Assembly (NCBI GenBank): GCA_034336665.1
Contig: CM067569.1
Location: 6,672,820 to 6,736,819, forward strand
Direction: 5' to 3'
DNA: 64,000 nt
From: Luscinia megarhynchos
Taxonomy: Eukaryota > Chordata > Aves > Passeriformes > Turdidae
In this document: positions 12,875-48,200 of the stretch, piece after piece
How the letters are laid out: each line of letters begins with the position of its first letter
How positions within the stretch are numbered: position 1 is the first letter of the stretch
Translations under genes and position numbers: made by a program
Notes under the pieces: generated by a model
Told to the model about the DNA's origin: nothing
The model's database searches: none
The model's input: the letters and a program-made list of their open reading frames with translations, nothing else

Positions 12875-13528
12875 AAATAGCAATAATAGCAATACACTCA
12901 TCTGTTAACAACTTTTTTTCCTCAACATTATTGGTTCAGGGAGAACTCACTATTTAAAGCAGACAAGTTGTGCCTCCTATTTAGTTTTTTATATATATTA
13001 TTATGACCTGAAGTTGATGAAAAAAGTGATAGTGCTGTCCACACTCTGAATTCCAGCTCCTTTCAATGCACTTAAAAGGGTGTCACTTAAAAGGATGCAA
13101 ATGGGATAGGTTTTCTTTGAGGATTGCTTTTTTACATTTCCTATCCAATAAGAAAGACTCAAGTTTGACAGTAATCTATGACTTCAAATAAAATCAAAAT
13201 ACTGTCAAGAAGGTGAATTTAAAAACAAAATAGTTAAAATTCACATTTTATACAGATCAATACTTCACATTTAATAAAAAATAGAGTGTAATATTCAATA
13301 AAATTAAGTTCACAAGGAGTAACACTATACAAATGGTCTATAAAAGCTCTTTCCCCCTGTAAGGCGGTTTGCAGTCTGCTTTATAGTCATGGGCAATAAA
13401 TAATATACCTTTGGTTTTTCTGACCATTTCACTATTAAATACAGTACAACTAAAACGTATTTCTGGATGAGATGTTCCACATGAACCACAGCATTTTGTA
13501 CACCTAAATATGTTATATGGCTTTTCTG

Positions 13529-37199
<23,671 letters not shown>

Positions 37200-37670
37200 G
37201 GTCCGGCCCGGCCGAGGCCGCTCGGAGGCGGGGACAGAGCGGGGACAGAGCGGGGACAGATCGAGGAGAGCACGGGGACAGAGCGGGGAGAGCACGGGGA
37301 CACCGGGGGACACGGAGAGGGATACGGGAGGACAAGGGCAGGGACAGGACAGGACAGGAGCAGGGATATGGGCAGGGACAGGGCAGGACAAGGGCAGGGA
37401 CACGGGCAGGACAGGGCAGGACACGGGCAGGGACCGGCTCCAGCCCAGCCCCGCTCCGCGCTGCGCTCCCGGCCCCGCCGCTCGCTACCGGGAGAGGAGG
37501 AGCGGCAGGAGGAGCAGGGGAAAGGAAAGGAGAGGAGAGGAGAGGGGGCGGCACCTCTGTCCCCGTGTGAGCCCGGGGAGAGCTGCGGGGACTCCGCTCC
37601 TCTGCCCTCCTCGCTCGGTGCCCCCGCCCCAGGCGGGGATGCTGCGGGACAGCCGGGGCGGGTCGGGCTG
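37200..37670 (-). promoter_or_regulatory. SLC18A2: SLC18A2 5' UTR and probable CpG-island promoter
   Basis: GC- and CpG-rich DNA upstream of the start codon, without an obvious TATA box. GC boxes lie at 37632-37638 and 37655-37662, with another GGGGGCGG-like site near 37544. In mammals SLC18A2 has a non-coding first exon. Here a long pyrimidine tract on the - strand ending in CCTCCGAG (AG at 37222-37221) could be the acceptor for such an arrangement, but the transcription start cannot be placed. Confidence 0.6.
37225..37440. repeat. Degenerate G-rich tandem array
   Basis: Repeated units of the types CGGGGACAGAG and GGGCAGGGACA/GGGCAGGACA fill the 200 bp just upstream of the SLC18A2 ATG. The runs of three to five G on the + strand (the SLC18A2 template strand) have G-quadruplex potential. 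Confidence 0.75.
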
Positions 37671-37674
37671 CGGG

Positions 37675-38057
37675 GTGTGCCAGAACCGCCGTGTGCCCAG
37701 CGGGATGTGCCAGAGCCTCTGTGTGCCCGGGAGGATGTGCCAGAGCCGCGGTGTGCCCAGAGAGCCTCTGTGTGCCCGGGGGATGTGCCAGACCCTCTGT
37801 GTGCCCAGCGGGATGTGCCAGACCCTCTGTGTGCCCAGAGAGCCTCTGTGTGCCCGGGAGGATGTGCCAGAACCTCTGTGTGCCCAGAGAGCCTCCGTGT
37901 GCCCAGCGGGATGTGCCAGAGCCTCTGTGTGCCCAGAGAGCCTCTGTGTGCCCAGCGGGATGTGCCAGAACCGCGGTGTGCCCAGTGACCCTCTGTGTGC
38001 CCAGTGACCCTCTGTGTGCCCAGTGACCCTCTGTGTGCCCGGGGGATGTCTCAGAAC
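37675..38057. repeat. Two-unit minisatellite (30 bp and 19 bp units)
   Basis: The long unit consists of TGTGTGCCCAG, CGGGATGTGCC and AGAGCCTC (30 bp). The short unit lacks the middle 11 bp (TGTGTGCCCAGAGAGCCTC, 19 bp). The two kinds are interspersed across the array, and it ends with three near-identical 19-bp units of the TGTGTGCCCAGTGACCCTC type. It lies 0.5-0.9 kb upstream of the SLC18A2 start codon. Long reading frames across it reflect stop-poor repeats and are not genes. Confidence 0.9.
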
Positions 38058-38153
38058 AGGGGCAGGGCAGGGAAAAGTCGCTGCTCAGACATCGGAGCGC
38101 ATCACTGCAGCCTTTGGCGAGCCACACGGGACAACTGCCTAAAATAAGGAATC

Positions 38154-38485
38154 TCATAGCATCATAGAATATCGGAAGGGACCCACCAGGATCATCGAGT
38201 TCATGTCCCAAACCTGTTCAGGACACTCCAAGGATCCCACCATGTGCATTGTCCAAGCATTTCTTGAGCTCAGGCAGTCTCGGTGCTGTGCTCTCTCTCC
38301 TGGGGAGCCTGAGTGCCCAACCACTGGAGAAAAACATCCCCCTGATATCCACCCTGAACCTCTCCTAACTCAGCTTCAAGCCTTTCCTTGAGTCCTGTGA
38401 CTAATGATGAGGGAAGAGATCAGTATTTGCCCTTCAGCTTCCCCTCATGAGGTTGTTAAAGACCACAATGAGGTCTCCCCTCAAT
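38154..38485 (-). repeat. CR1 LINE 3' fragment
   Basis: It begins TCATAGCATCATAGAATATC, then GGAAGGGACCCACCAGGATC, and runs through CATCCCCCTGATATCC-like and TTAAAGACCACAATGAGGTC sequence of the avian CR1 tail. The 3' end is on the left (- strand element). It is cut on the right exactly where the pentanucleotide array begins. Confidence 0.93.
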
Positions 38486-38875
38486 TTCTTCTCTTCTCTT
38501 CTCTTCTCTTCTCTTCTCTTCTCTTCTCTTCTCTTCTCTTCTCTTCTCTTCTCTTCTCTTCTCTTCTCTTCTCTTCTCTTCTCTTCTCTTCTCTTCTCTT
38601 CTCTTCTCTTCTCTTCTCTTCTCTTCTCTTCTCTTCTCTTCTCTTCTCTTCTCTTCTCTTCTCTTCTCTTCTCTTCTCTTCTCTTCTTCTCTTCTCTTCT
38701 CTTCTCTTCTCTTCTCTTCTCTTCTCTTCTCTTCTCTTCTCTTCTCTTCTCTTCTCTTCTCTTCTCTTCTCTTCTCTTCTCTTCTCTTCTCTTCTCTTCT
38801 CTTCTCTTCTCTTCTCTTCTCTTCTCTTCTCTTCTCTTCTCTTCTCTTCTCTTCTCTTCTCTTCTCTTCTCTTCT
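38486..38875. repeat. (CTTCT)n pentanucleotide array
   Basis: About 390 bp of nearly perfect CTTCT units (roughly 78), with one 3-bp slip at about 38685-38690. It is a pure pyrimidine strand on + and pure purine on -. Confidence 0.97.
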
Positions 38876-39221
38876 CCCTTCCCTTTTCCCTTCCCTTTTC
38901 CCATTCCCTTCCCTTCCCTTCCCTTCCCTTCCCTTCCCTTCCCTTCCCTTCCCTTCCCTTCCCTTCCCTTCCCTTCCCTTCCCTTCCCTTCCCTTCCCTT
39001 CCCTTCCCTTCCCTTCCCTTCCCTTCCCTTCCCTTCCCTTCCCTTCCCTTCCCTTCCCTTCCCTTCCCTTCCCTTCCCTTCCCTTCCCTTCCCTTCCCTT
39101 CCCTTCCCTTCCCTTCCCTTCCCTTCCCTTCCCTTCCCTTCCCTTCCCTTCCCTTCCCTTCCCTTCCCTTCCCTTCCCTTCCCTTCCCTTCCCTTCCCTT
39201 CCCTTCCCTTCCCTTCCCTTC
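38876..39221. repeat. (CCCTT)n pentanucleotide array
   Basis: About 345 bp of CCCTT units (roughly 69) directly following the CTTCT array. A short transition with variant units (CCCTTTT, CCATT) covers 38876-38906. The remainder is essentially uninterrupted. Confidence 0.97.
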
Positions 39222-42200
39222 TCGTTTGACTCAGCCCATTGAACTGGCCAAAGGACAGATTCTAAAAAAGGTTTCCACTTTTGTGAAACTCTTGTCTTTC
39301 ATATCACACAACAGACTACTTTCTTTTGGTCACCAAATACTGAACTTTGTGAACTGTTCTTTGCTTCACAGAGCTTCACTTTTGGAAAAAGCCCCTGAAA
39401 GGGAGGGAAGTCTCTCTCAGTTGCCCCAGATCCCAGTGTCCTGCTGAAGACAATGACATCATCACCACACAGCTCATTTATTTCTGTAGCTACATTGCCT
39501 GCAGTGCATTTTAATCCATTTAGTGGTTTCCATCTTTGGTGGGATGTGATTTCACTGCTGATGCAGGTTTCTTAGGAAAGTGCTCAAACTTCTGCTGGTG
39601 CCTCTGTGGCAGCAGCCTTTTCTTGCTGTAAACACCCAGATTGAGAACAAAAGACATTTACCCCGGAATTTTGCCAATGCCAGTTATAATAGGAGACAAA
39701 TGTTTATGGTCTAAATTACTCTCTTAGGTCTTAACCCATCTCTGGGTGAAGTTTAACAGATCTTGGGAACAGGAGTAAATTTTCACAACAGTGAGTTATT
39801 TGCTACACACTGATTTTTCTAAAAAGAGTGAAAAGCAGGAGAGGATCTGCTGACAGCTCAGCTCTCTTTTGTTTGCATGCAGGTAGCTTAGATTTTATTT
39901 GACATGTCCACCACGTATTATTTCTATATAGATCCTATTAGGCCAGCACATGACAAGTGTCACCCAAGTGATAAGTATTGATTCTTGAATGATGCCTTAT
40001 AATTGGTTTGGGATTTTTAAACTTTCATAACCAGCAGCTTCAGGAGTTGGACACATTCACATTTGAAGTTGAATTTCCAAAACAGGACTTCTGTATTCAG
40101 AGGAAATAGAAAAATACAATCGACTGGGCTGAACTTAGGAGAAATGTTTCATCTTTTGAGTGTCAGATACTGAAGGCACTTAGTCAAAAAATGACTTCAT
40201 TTAGTTGACAGCTTGCATGGATTGCAGTAGGAGGAAGGGAGCACCAGCTCTGGTCAGCAGCAGAAGCAGCATTAATATGGAATGCACGTCAGTGGAATGT
40301 CAATAGCAATATTTTACCAGGAAAATGTGGGCCTGGGTGTTTTTTATTCCCAACAGTTCACAGAAGAGTGAATCAACAGCAATGCTGTTGTTTCGTCACC
40401 TGTCAGAAAGCAGATGTGCAGAGAAATAAAACGTTTTTCTAACATTTCTGAAGAGGGACATGACTGCAGAAGCAATTTGTTTCTGTCTCTCAGCATCAGT
40501 GACATGACAGGGGGGACCTTCCCTTCCTCCTGCCTCCTCCCTCAGTCCTTTCTTCTGGCATATTTCTCCTCCTCATCCCTCTCTTGCTGTGGAGCTACAA
40601 CACACTGACAATATCTGCTCACTTTGCTGGAGTTTTACACCACTCTCCTTCCCTCCTGTCCTGGCCTCTCTTGCCTTCAGCTAATTGATTATTTGATAAA
40701 TCATTGTGAAATATAAATGCAGACTCAAGCCTGTGCCATTAGCATGGGTGACAGAAAAGCACTCAAGAGCATTCATTTGCATGTGAAGATGCCTGTTGGT
40801 GCATGGATACTTCTGCTTCACCAATCCAGCTGATGGGATTGTGATCACCCCCAGCCAGGTCTGCTGCTCTGCAGGTGTGAGCTGCACTCAGGCAGATAGA
40901 ATTATTCCTTCACTAATACCCATTTGTCTTTAATCAGTAATCTCTGTGCTTACTGGAAAAAAAAAAGCAGAAAAGGGATAGGACTGCAGAGTTTGAGGTT
41001 TTACTATTCTGTAATTTTAAATTAAGATCAAAAAAGAGTGAGTTAAAGCCAGGGAGACAGAGCAGTGGAGTAAAAATGTTCAAAAATGATTTCATTCTTT
41101 GAAAAATGCTGGTCAGCTCCACCTCTTTTGCTAAGTCTCTTTATTTGCTTTGATTTCTTTAGCTATACACATGCCTATTAAACCCAGTGATAATGTGATC
41201 ACTTTATTAATTGCAATAAGAAATTAATGTGAAACAACCTTCTAATTAGAAAACTTTAAAATAAATAAACTCTCAAATTAGTTCCAAAAGCAAATACTTA
41301 TTTAGAAATAAAAATTTTCAGGACTTATAAATACTTCCCATCCCTGGGAGTGTTCAAGGCTGGGATGGATGGGGTTTGGAGCAATCTGGTCAAGTAAAAA
41401 GTGTCCCTGCTCCTGGCAGGGACTTTGAAACTAGATGATCTTTAAAACCCTTTCCAATCAAAAGCATTCTATGATTCCATTGCCAGCACCAGGGAGAAGT
41501 GGAATTTTGCCCATTTGCCTACAGGTTCCTTAAATGTTGAAATTTAGAAAAAATACACTCCTGGTTCTCACAATCCAGTCTGAGAAATGCACTACCTTGC
41601 TGGCTTCTTTGGGAAAAGTAATCCCTTTTAAAGCTGTCTCTTTTTAAGATTTACATTTATTTTTAGTACTTGGAGTTTTAATTTGCAATACTTCATAATT
41701 GACTTAGCTTTCTGTATGAATTAATCATTTGCATTTATTGCTGCTGGGGAAAATTCCTGCTATAAATAATTCTTACAATTTAAATTGGAAGGCATACCTG
41801 GCAGATTATGTTTTACTAATAGCAAGTAATACACTTAGTCAGCTTTTTCACCCTTTGCAGCTCTTTCCAGACTTTTTTCCCCATTCTGTGCCCGACAGTC
41901 ATGCTGCTAATTACTCTGCAGTGAGACTGTGTGGTGGTTAGTTCCACTGAATAATGCATCTCCTCTTCTCCAGGCACAGAGAGTGTGCATCATATTTTAA
42001 TCTGCAGAAATTATAACCTACAGAAATTGTACGTGTGGATGTCTATTTCTATATATATGACTATTCACTATGGCATGTAATGTTCAGAGGAGGGAGAAAA
42101 AAAGCAGAAATTTTGCTTTTAAGAGAACCACTGACCAATTCATCAATAATGCTAAGCATTTATTTGGCTGAACAGCTGTGTGTGTGATAACCAGGTCTGA

Positions 42201-45200
42201 CATGCTCTGAGGGGGTGATTTTTAAAGCTGGAAAGGCTCAGGGTATGGAACAAGAAGAGAGTGAGCAGCTCCTGTGTCTCTGCTAAAAAGGAGCAAAATA
42301 TAATTTTTTCCCCTTTGAACAGAAAAAAGAATATTAATTTTAATATCAGAATACAGGGCAGACACTTCCCAATCCACCAAGAAACTATGCAGGAGGTTCT
42401 CACAGATGTAGGAAAGCTGTGGTGGAAAAGTAGATGAAAATATTAATTTAAATAGGTAATGCTGTGATACTTTTGGAAAACCTCACATGTATGTATTTGT
42501 CATGGACAGAATCCTGGACTTCTATACATAGTGGCATAGGCTGTCTATATGCACTAACTGATTTAACCTTTTAATAAGGAAAGTTTTTCAAGTTAGGGCA
42601 CTTATTCTAAAATATTCTTCACACATAATCTTAACCCAAAATAGTAGTAGCTGTCTGAGATGGTGTTCCTTAAGGTTTGCTTTGTAAAATTCACACTAAA
42701 AACAAGTTAAAAAATACAATATTGTGAGGTTTCAATGAATGTCTCAATTTTTCAATGTGTTTCAAACTTAGGAAATTGTATTCTACAGTAAAATGTCTCT
42801 AAAATTAATTCTTTAAATGATTTAGCTATCCACATTAGAAAAAAAAAAAAAAAGCATTTGACAATTCTGGGCTTGGGGAATTACTTGAGTAGAAAAACCA
42901 CTTAAACCTGCTCCCTGTTTAAACCCCTGCAGAAAACACATCACCTGGGATACTTAAATGAGTTACAGCTTGATAAGAGTGTTTAGGTATAGATGGGGAA
43001 ATATTTGTCTACATATATACATGGTAGCCTAAATAATGACAGAATAACCACCATGAATGGTTGATCAGTGGCAATGCTTTCCTGGTATGCAGGTATATCC
43101 TCACCTTTTGGACTTGCTTGAAAATTTAACCTCAAGGACCAGGAGACAGGAGAGGAGGGAGAGGCTCTTCCATCCCACACCTTCATTTCTCTGCTGGCTT
43201 TTTGCACCCAGGATTTTTTTCATTCCTGAGAGCAAACATTACCATGGGGCTGAGGATTTCATGTGTCTGTCCTCAAGAGCTGTCCAGGAGAACAATCCCA
43301 CTGCAAGATGTCCAGAGAAGCTATTTTTAGCCTTTCCATGGCAGGCTTTGTCTGAGTACTCTGGTATAACTGGCCACAGGTTAGTGATGGAGAGATCTGG
43401 CTCTGACATGTTTCATTGGACAATAAAAGAGGCTCTGCCAAGCACATAAAAATCTGGAAAATAGCTAGGCTGAATAATACTTTGTTGTATCTGTTCTTTC
43501 CAAGCTGGTTTTCCTTCTGGAGTGCACACAGCCCTGAGGCCGCTCTTAGCTCCGTGATCAATGGGAAGAAATGCTAGTCTCAGTTTTACAAACCTAATTA
43601 TTTTCTTCAGAAATCTGTCTGAAGCTAAAAGGCCTCTGAGAAAAAAAAACTCCTTCTTATCCCTGGAGCTCAGAGGAATTCAGTCATTGCATGTGAATTG
43701 TGTTTATATTGACTGCTTACACATCTCTTGAAATTGGTGTTGGCTCTGCAAGAAAACACAGTTCCCTCCAGGCACAAACTCCTTTTATCAGGAGAAATGT
43801 TTAGCAATAAGAATGCAGTGTGAGATTGTATTTACAGACATATGTACATGAAGGGATGTGTGTGTCTAAGATCAGTTATTCAGGTGAGGGTGCACAGCTC
43901 ACCCACCCTGGGAATTCTTGTGGAGACATTCCTTGTTCTTTAACACAGTCTTAGTGGAGTTGGCTTTAAGAATGTTAAACCAAGCTGTAACTTTGTCCTT
44001 TTAGAGGGCAAGTGAAGTGTCAATAAAATACAATAATGTTCATCTGCCATTTTAAAGAATTGTGATGTCACAGTATAGTCCCTTAAATACACAACCACCA
44101 GTGAGAGGGGCTTCAAAAAGTTGCCTTACTTAACTAACATCTAAGTGCAAATCCCATCCATCACGAAAAGTGAATCCACTCTTAAATCCTTGAAATGCCT
44201 GCCAGACCTACATCTAAATATATATTATCCTGGAATAAACCCTGTGGAAAATTCATAATGGAAAACAAGCCAACCACCCCGAGCAGGTGTGACCTGCAGG
44301 CTGCTGAATACTGTGATTGCTTCCCATGGATCATAATTTTAGCAACACCTGGGCTGGCTGTGCTGTGCTGATGCAGCAGCCTCATGGGTCCTAATGAAAT
44401 AATTATGGGGTAAGAGCACAAAGAAACATTCAGAGCTTGCAAGAAAACAAACAACTGTAATGCAGGAACAAAGATATTAGATCAGCTGGGGGATAAAAAA
44501 GCTTTTGTATGGCCTTATTTATATTGCTGGCATAAATGAAATCTCTTCAGACTTCTATGCAATATGTTAGATATAAGTGCAGTCAATGAGAAATGTTAAC
44601 TGCCTGGTCTGGAGAAAATCACATTAGTTTTACTGGACAAGGCCTTACATGAAATATTCTGGTTTTACAGGAAAGATGGGAAGGCAAAGAAGAGGTTTCT
44701 GCCACATACCTACCTCTGCAAGTAGGAACAATCCCAGACAGAACTAAGAAGTAAATGGGTTTTTCTTTTTGTAGGTGATAGAGGTCAAGTTAATTGGTGA
44801 AATGTACCAAGAAATAAATATATTCAAAACAAAAATGAACAAGAACCTCTAAAATATCTGGAGGTTAAAAATTGACACTGAACAGCTCTGAATCCTTGCA
44901 AAATTCAGTTCTGAGATTGTTCTGAATAAAGCAGTAGAACATCAGTGAAATGTGGGGTGCATGAGCTGTGCCTCAGCCACGTGTGACTCACTCAGGATCT
45001 CCTTAGACACCCAGAACCATCCATGGACCCTCACTCACTGCTAATGGATGGAATTCAAAGATTTCTGCTCTAGTACTCTGCCAGACCTAACAGTTACCCA
45101 CATGATAATCCCTGACTTCAAGATGTGGCTTTGCAGGACTGGATCTTAAATGTCTTAGCAATAATTATAAATATTTAAGTATTTTTTAAAAAAACAACTT

Positions 45201-48200
45201 TTTGAACAGTTCTCTTTTCTGTAACTTTTAATTAGAAATTATATTTCTCTGAAATATCTGTTCTAGAGCCAATGAAGAAACAAATACTAACCTTATATCT
45301 TACATGGAATTGTTGAATTCTTAACATGATTTACAGTCTAAAATGACTGAGACTCTTTGCTTCAACAAACCAGTCATAATCTCTTAGATAGCAGCAAGCA
45401 AAACTGGAAATACTGCAGTAAATTTCTTCAGCCAAATTCCTTTCTAAAGATCTTAATTGATTTTCCTCCACCAATAGTCCTTGTGGTTTTACACTGGTTT
45501 TCAACAGGAGATTTTTTTTTTTTCCTTGGACCATACAATCTTCATATGAGTCTAAACACACTTGGAAAAATAGGAAGCCCTGCCTGGGAGTATAAATTGT
45601 ACTGCTGTGCTTAGTCACAAATGGCTGAGCACAATGAGATTTTACAATAAACCAGAAATGTCTGTGTTTTGTTGTGTCAATAAATGTTCCAGTGATGCTC
45701 TTAAAGACAATAAATTACTGGTAATGGAACACTATCCTCAGCATGTAGAAGTCATTTTCCACTTCCAGACATTCTCAGATTAGGTTTAAATTGCTATTAG
45801 AAAATCCTAAATGTGTTTGGTTGAAGAAAATCTTTTTAATGCCTAGAAATAATCTGGCAGTGGCTGGCTAGAGCAAGGCTAGCAAGAGTATTCCTGGGGA
45901 GAACAGTTTACACATATGGAAGGGAACTTGGCTCCAGCAGATCCCTACCACTCAGAGGGAACAATACACAGAGATTTCAGAGCCTGTAATTTTTTGCAGC
46001 TGCTCAGATGAAGGGAAAACATGTCAGTGCAAAGGAAATCATTGTGAGGGACTGAGTTTACAGCAGGGGTGTAAGTCCTGCTCTGGGCTGCCCTTGGCAG
46101 AAATGTCTTCATAATGCTTGTTCTGCAAAACCTTTGGGGTGGCAGAAGTGCTGGGCATGGACAGAAGGCAAACAGGGGAAGGGAAGAATCATAAGTGAAG
46201 GAAAGAGCAGAGAACAGGACTCTGGTGTACAACCATTCCCTTTATTGTGAGTGGAGCTGTTGGTTTCCCTGAGGATCCCCTGAAATTCAGTGTATTTATC
46301 ACCAGTGCTCCTGTGCTTGTGGTGCCTGCAGCTGGGTTCTGAAGGTGCAAATCCTGGGTTCTTACACATCCCCTTTAACTCAGCATTGGCAATAGAAAAT
46401 CAAAGCAGGACAAACCATCCCACCCTCTTTTTTTTCCCCTCCTTATTAATGGCTTATTAATATTAAAGCCCAGAAAAGTGTGTGTATTTCTAAGCATAAC
46501 AACTGTGAACAACCTTCTAGACTGCCACACTCATCCTAGCCCTACACCAAAAAACAAAGAGTTAACTAGAGATGAATAGCATTAAAAGGAACTTCTGTAT
46601 TGACTTTTTGAGGTTTTTCAGAAAGGAATCCATGAGGGACTGAGAAGGAATTTTCAGAGGGACTAATTAGCTTCATGCCCTATGAGAAATATCACTGCTA
46701 AACTTAGACTCTGCTGGACTGCACTGCATTTTCTCCCACACTAATGGCCCCAAAACATGGGGCATATTATTCTTTCCTGATCAATGCATTCAAATTCAAA
46801 ATTACATTTCCCTTAGCATAAAGCCTGCTTTATTTAATATTCTATTTTTTGCTTTGTAGAACCCTAAAATGAAAGGAGAATAAATTGATATTGTTAATGG
46901 ATATATTTCCATTAGCTATAGCAGGGCTTGCCCATAGAAGTGCTGTATGGCCTGTTCTATATAAGTGAAAAATAAAGGTTACTATTTATTGTCAGAAACC
47001 ATCAAAACTGGCTGTGCTCCCTCCCATTTTCTATCAAGTGTTTCAAGCTTTTGTGAGTCTTGTGTAGCCTTAATGTGATAGATAATTTTGCATATGTGCA
47101 GGGGTTCATTAGCACAGACATGTAGTGTCACGTTGTATAAACACACATATTTATATGTAGATGTGGATACAGTAGCTTTGTTTTCAATCCTACTTTAAAA
47201 AACCTATATAATGCTTGCATTGCAACTGGGCATTTATATTGCAGAATATTTGACTGAGGTCTCCTGGTGTCTTTATGGACATTTTCCAAGGGAAAACAAA
47301 GTGAGTAAAGGCATGAAGCTGTGATAAATACATTCAGAAAAGGGGGAAGGAAATATGAGCCAGAAGGCTCCAAGCAGTGAAGAAAGTTCTGGCTGTTGGT
47401 GAACTTGCTGCATCTCTTCATGTGAGATTCCACTCTTAAGGCTGTAAACATCCCTAGTGTGTTAGGGCTGCTGACAGTGGCAGCTTCTCAGAGCCACAGG
47501 AGTCCTAGATGAGCCCTCAATGGTACATGGGCTAGAGGATTTCCATGGATCTTCCAGGGAAAGCAGCTCAACAGAATACCTCCTCACACCTGTAATTTCC
47601 CCTATGTCTTTATTTTTGCCATTTTATCCAAGTAACACAACAGAGGAGCAAAGTTGGCTTGATGTCAGGTGGTTAAAAAACAGGAATTAACAGACACAAG
47701 GGAAAGGATTCTCCTCTGGCTGTGTGTGGCATGTGGCAAGGGAGGTGTGAAGCACCTCAATGAGCAAAATGCCATCAGCCTTCCCACAGGTGAGGACAGA
47801 GATCAGCAGGGTCCCTCCTGGAGATGGGAGTCCCCAGAGCCACTGACAGCACCAATCTTCCTCACAGGGTCCAGGGAGGAACGATCCAGGCCTTTGGTGT
47901 GGAAAAACTAAACCACAAATACCAGAGCCAGTGCTGAACCAAGAAGCCATGAACTGTAAAAATGAAGCTGAAGGCAGAGCTTTTCCTGAAAGCACTAAAA
48001 AGGCTTAGTTTGGCAGCAAGAGATTTTTCTCCTTTAATATAGCAGAACACAACACAATGGATAAGACCACAGAAGGCATGAAATCAAAAAATGTGATTTG
48101 CTGAACACTGTGTTTAAAACCCTTCAGTACATCCATCTTTATCCAGGAACCTGCCCTTGAGCAGGAGAGTATTTCTGCAAAGGGAGTGAAGGGACTCCTC

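Larger units (their letters stand above)
12124..13528 (-). other. SLC18A2: SLC18A2 3' UTR (end inferred)
   Basis: AT-rich sequence downstream of the SLC18A2 stop on the - strand, with no coding signal. Canonical hexamers read on the - strand at 12869-12874, 12160-12165 and 12124-12129, and another lies at 11359-11364. The true end cannot be fixed from sequence alone. Confidence 0.5.

Noticed and set aside
38404..39447. Open frames of up to 347 codons made of LLFSS and SLPFP repeats (and a lysine/glutamate/arginine frame on the other strand)
   Set aside because: They are entirely the pentanucleotide arrays: a 5-bp repeat without stops gives open frames in several phases. No conserved flank, start context or splice support.
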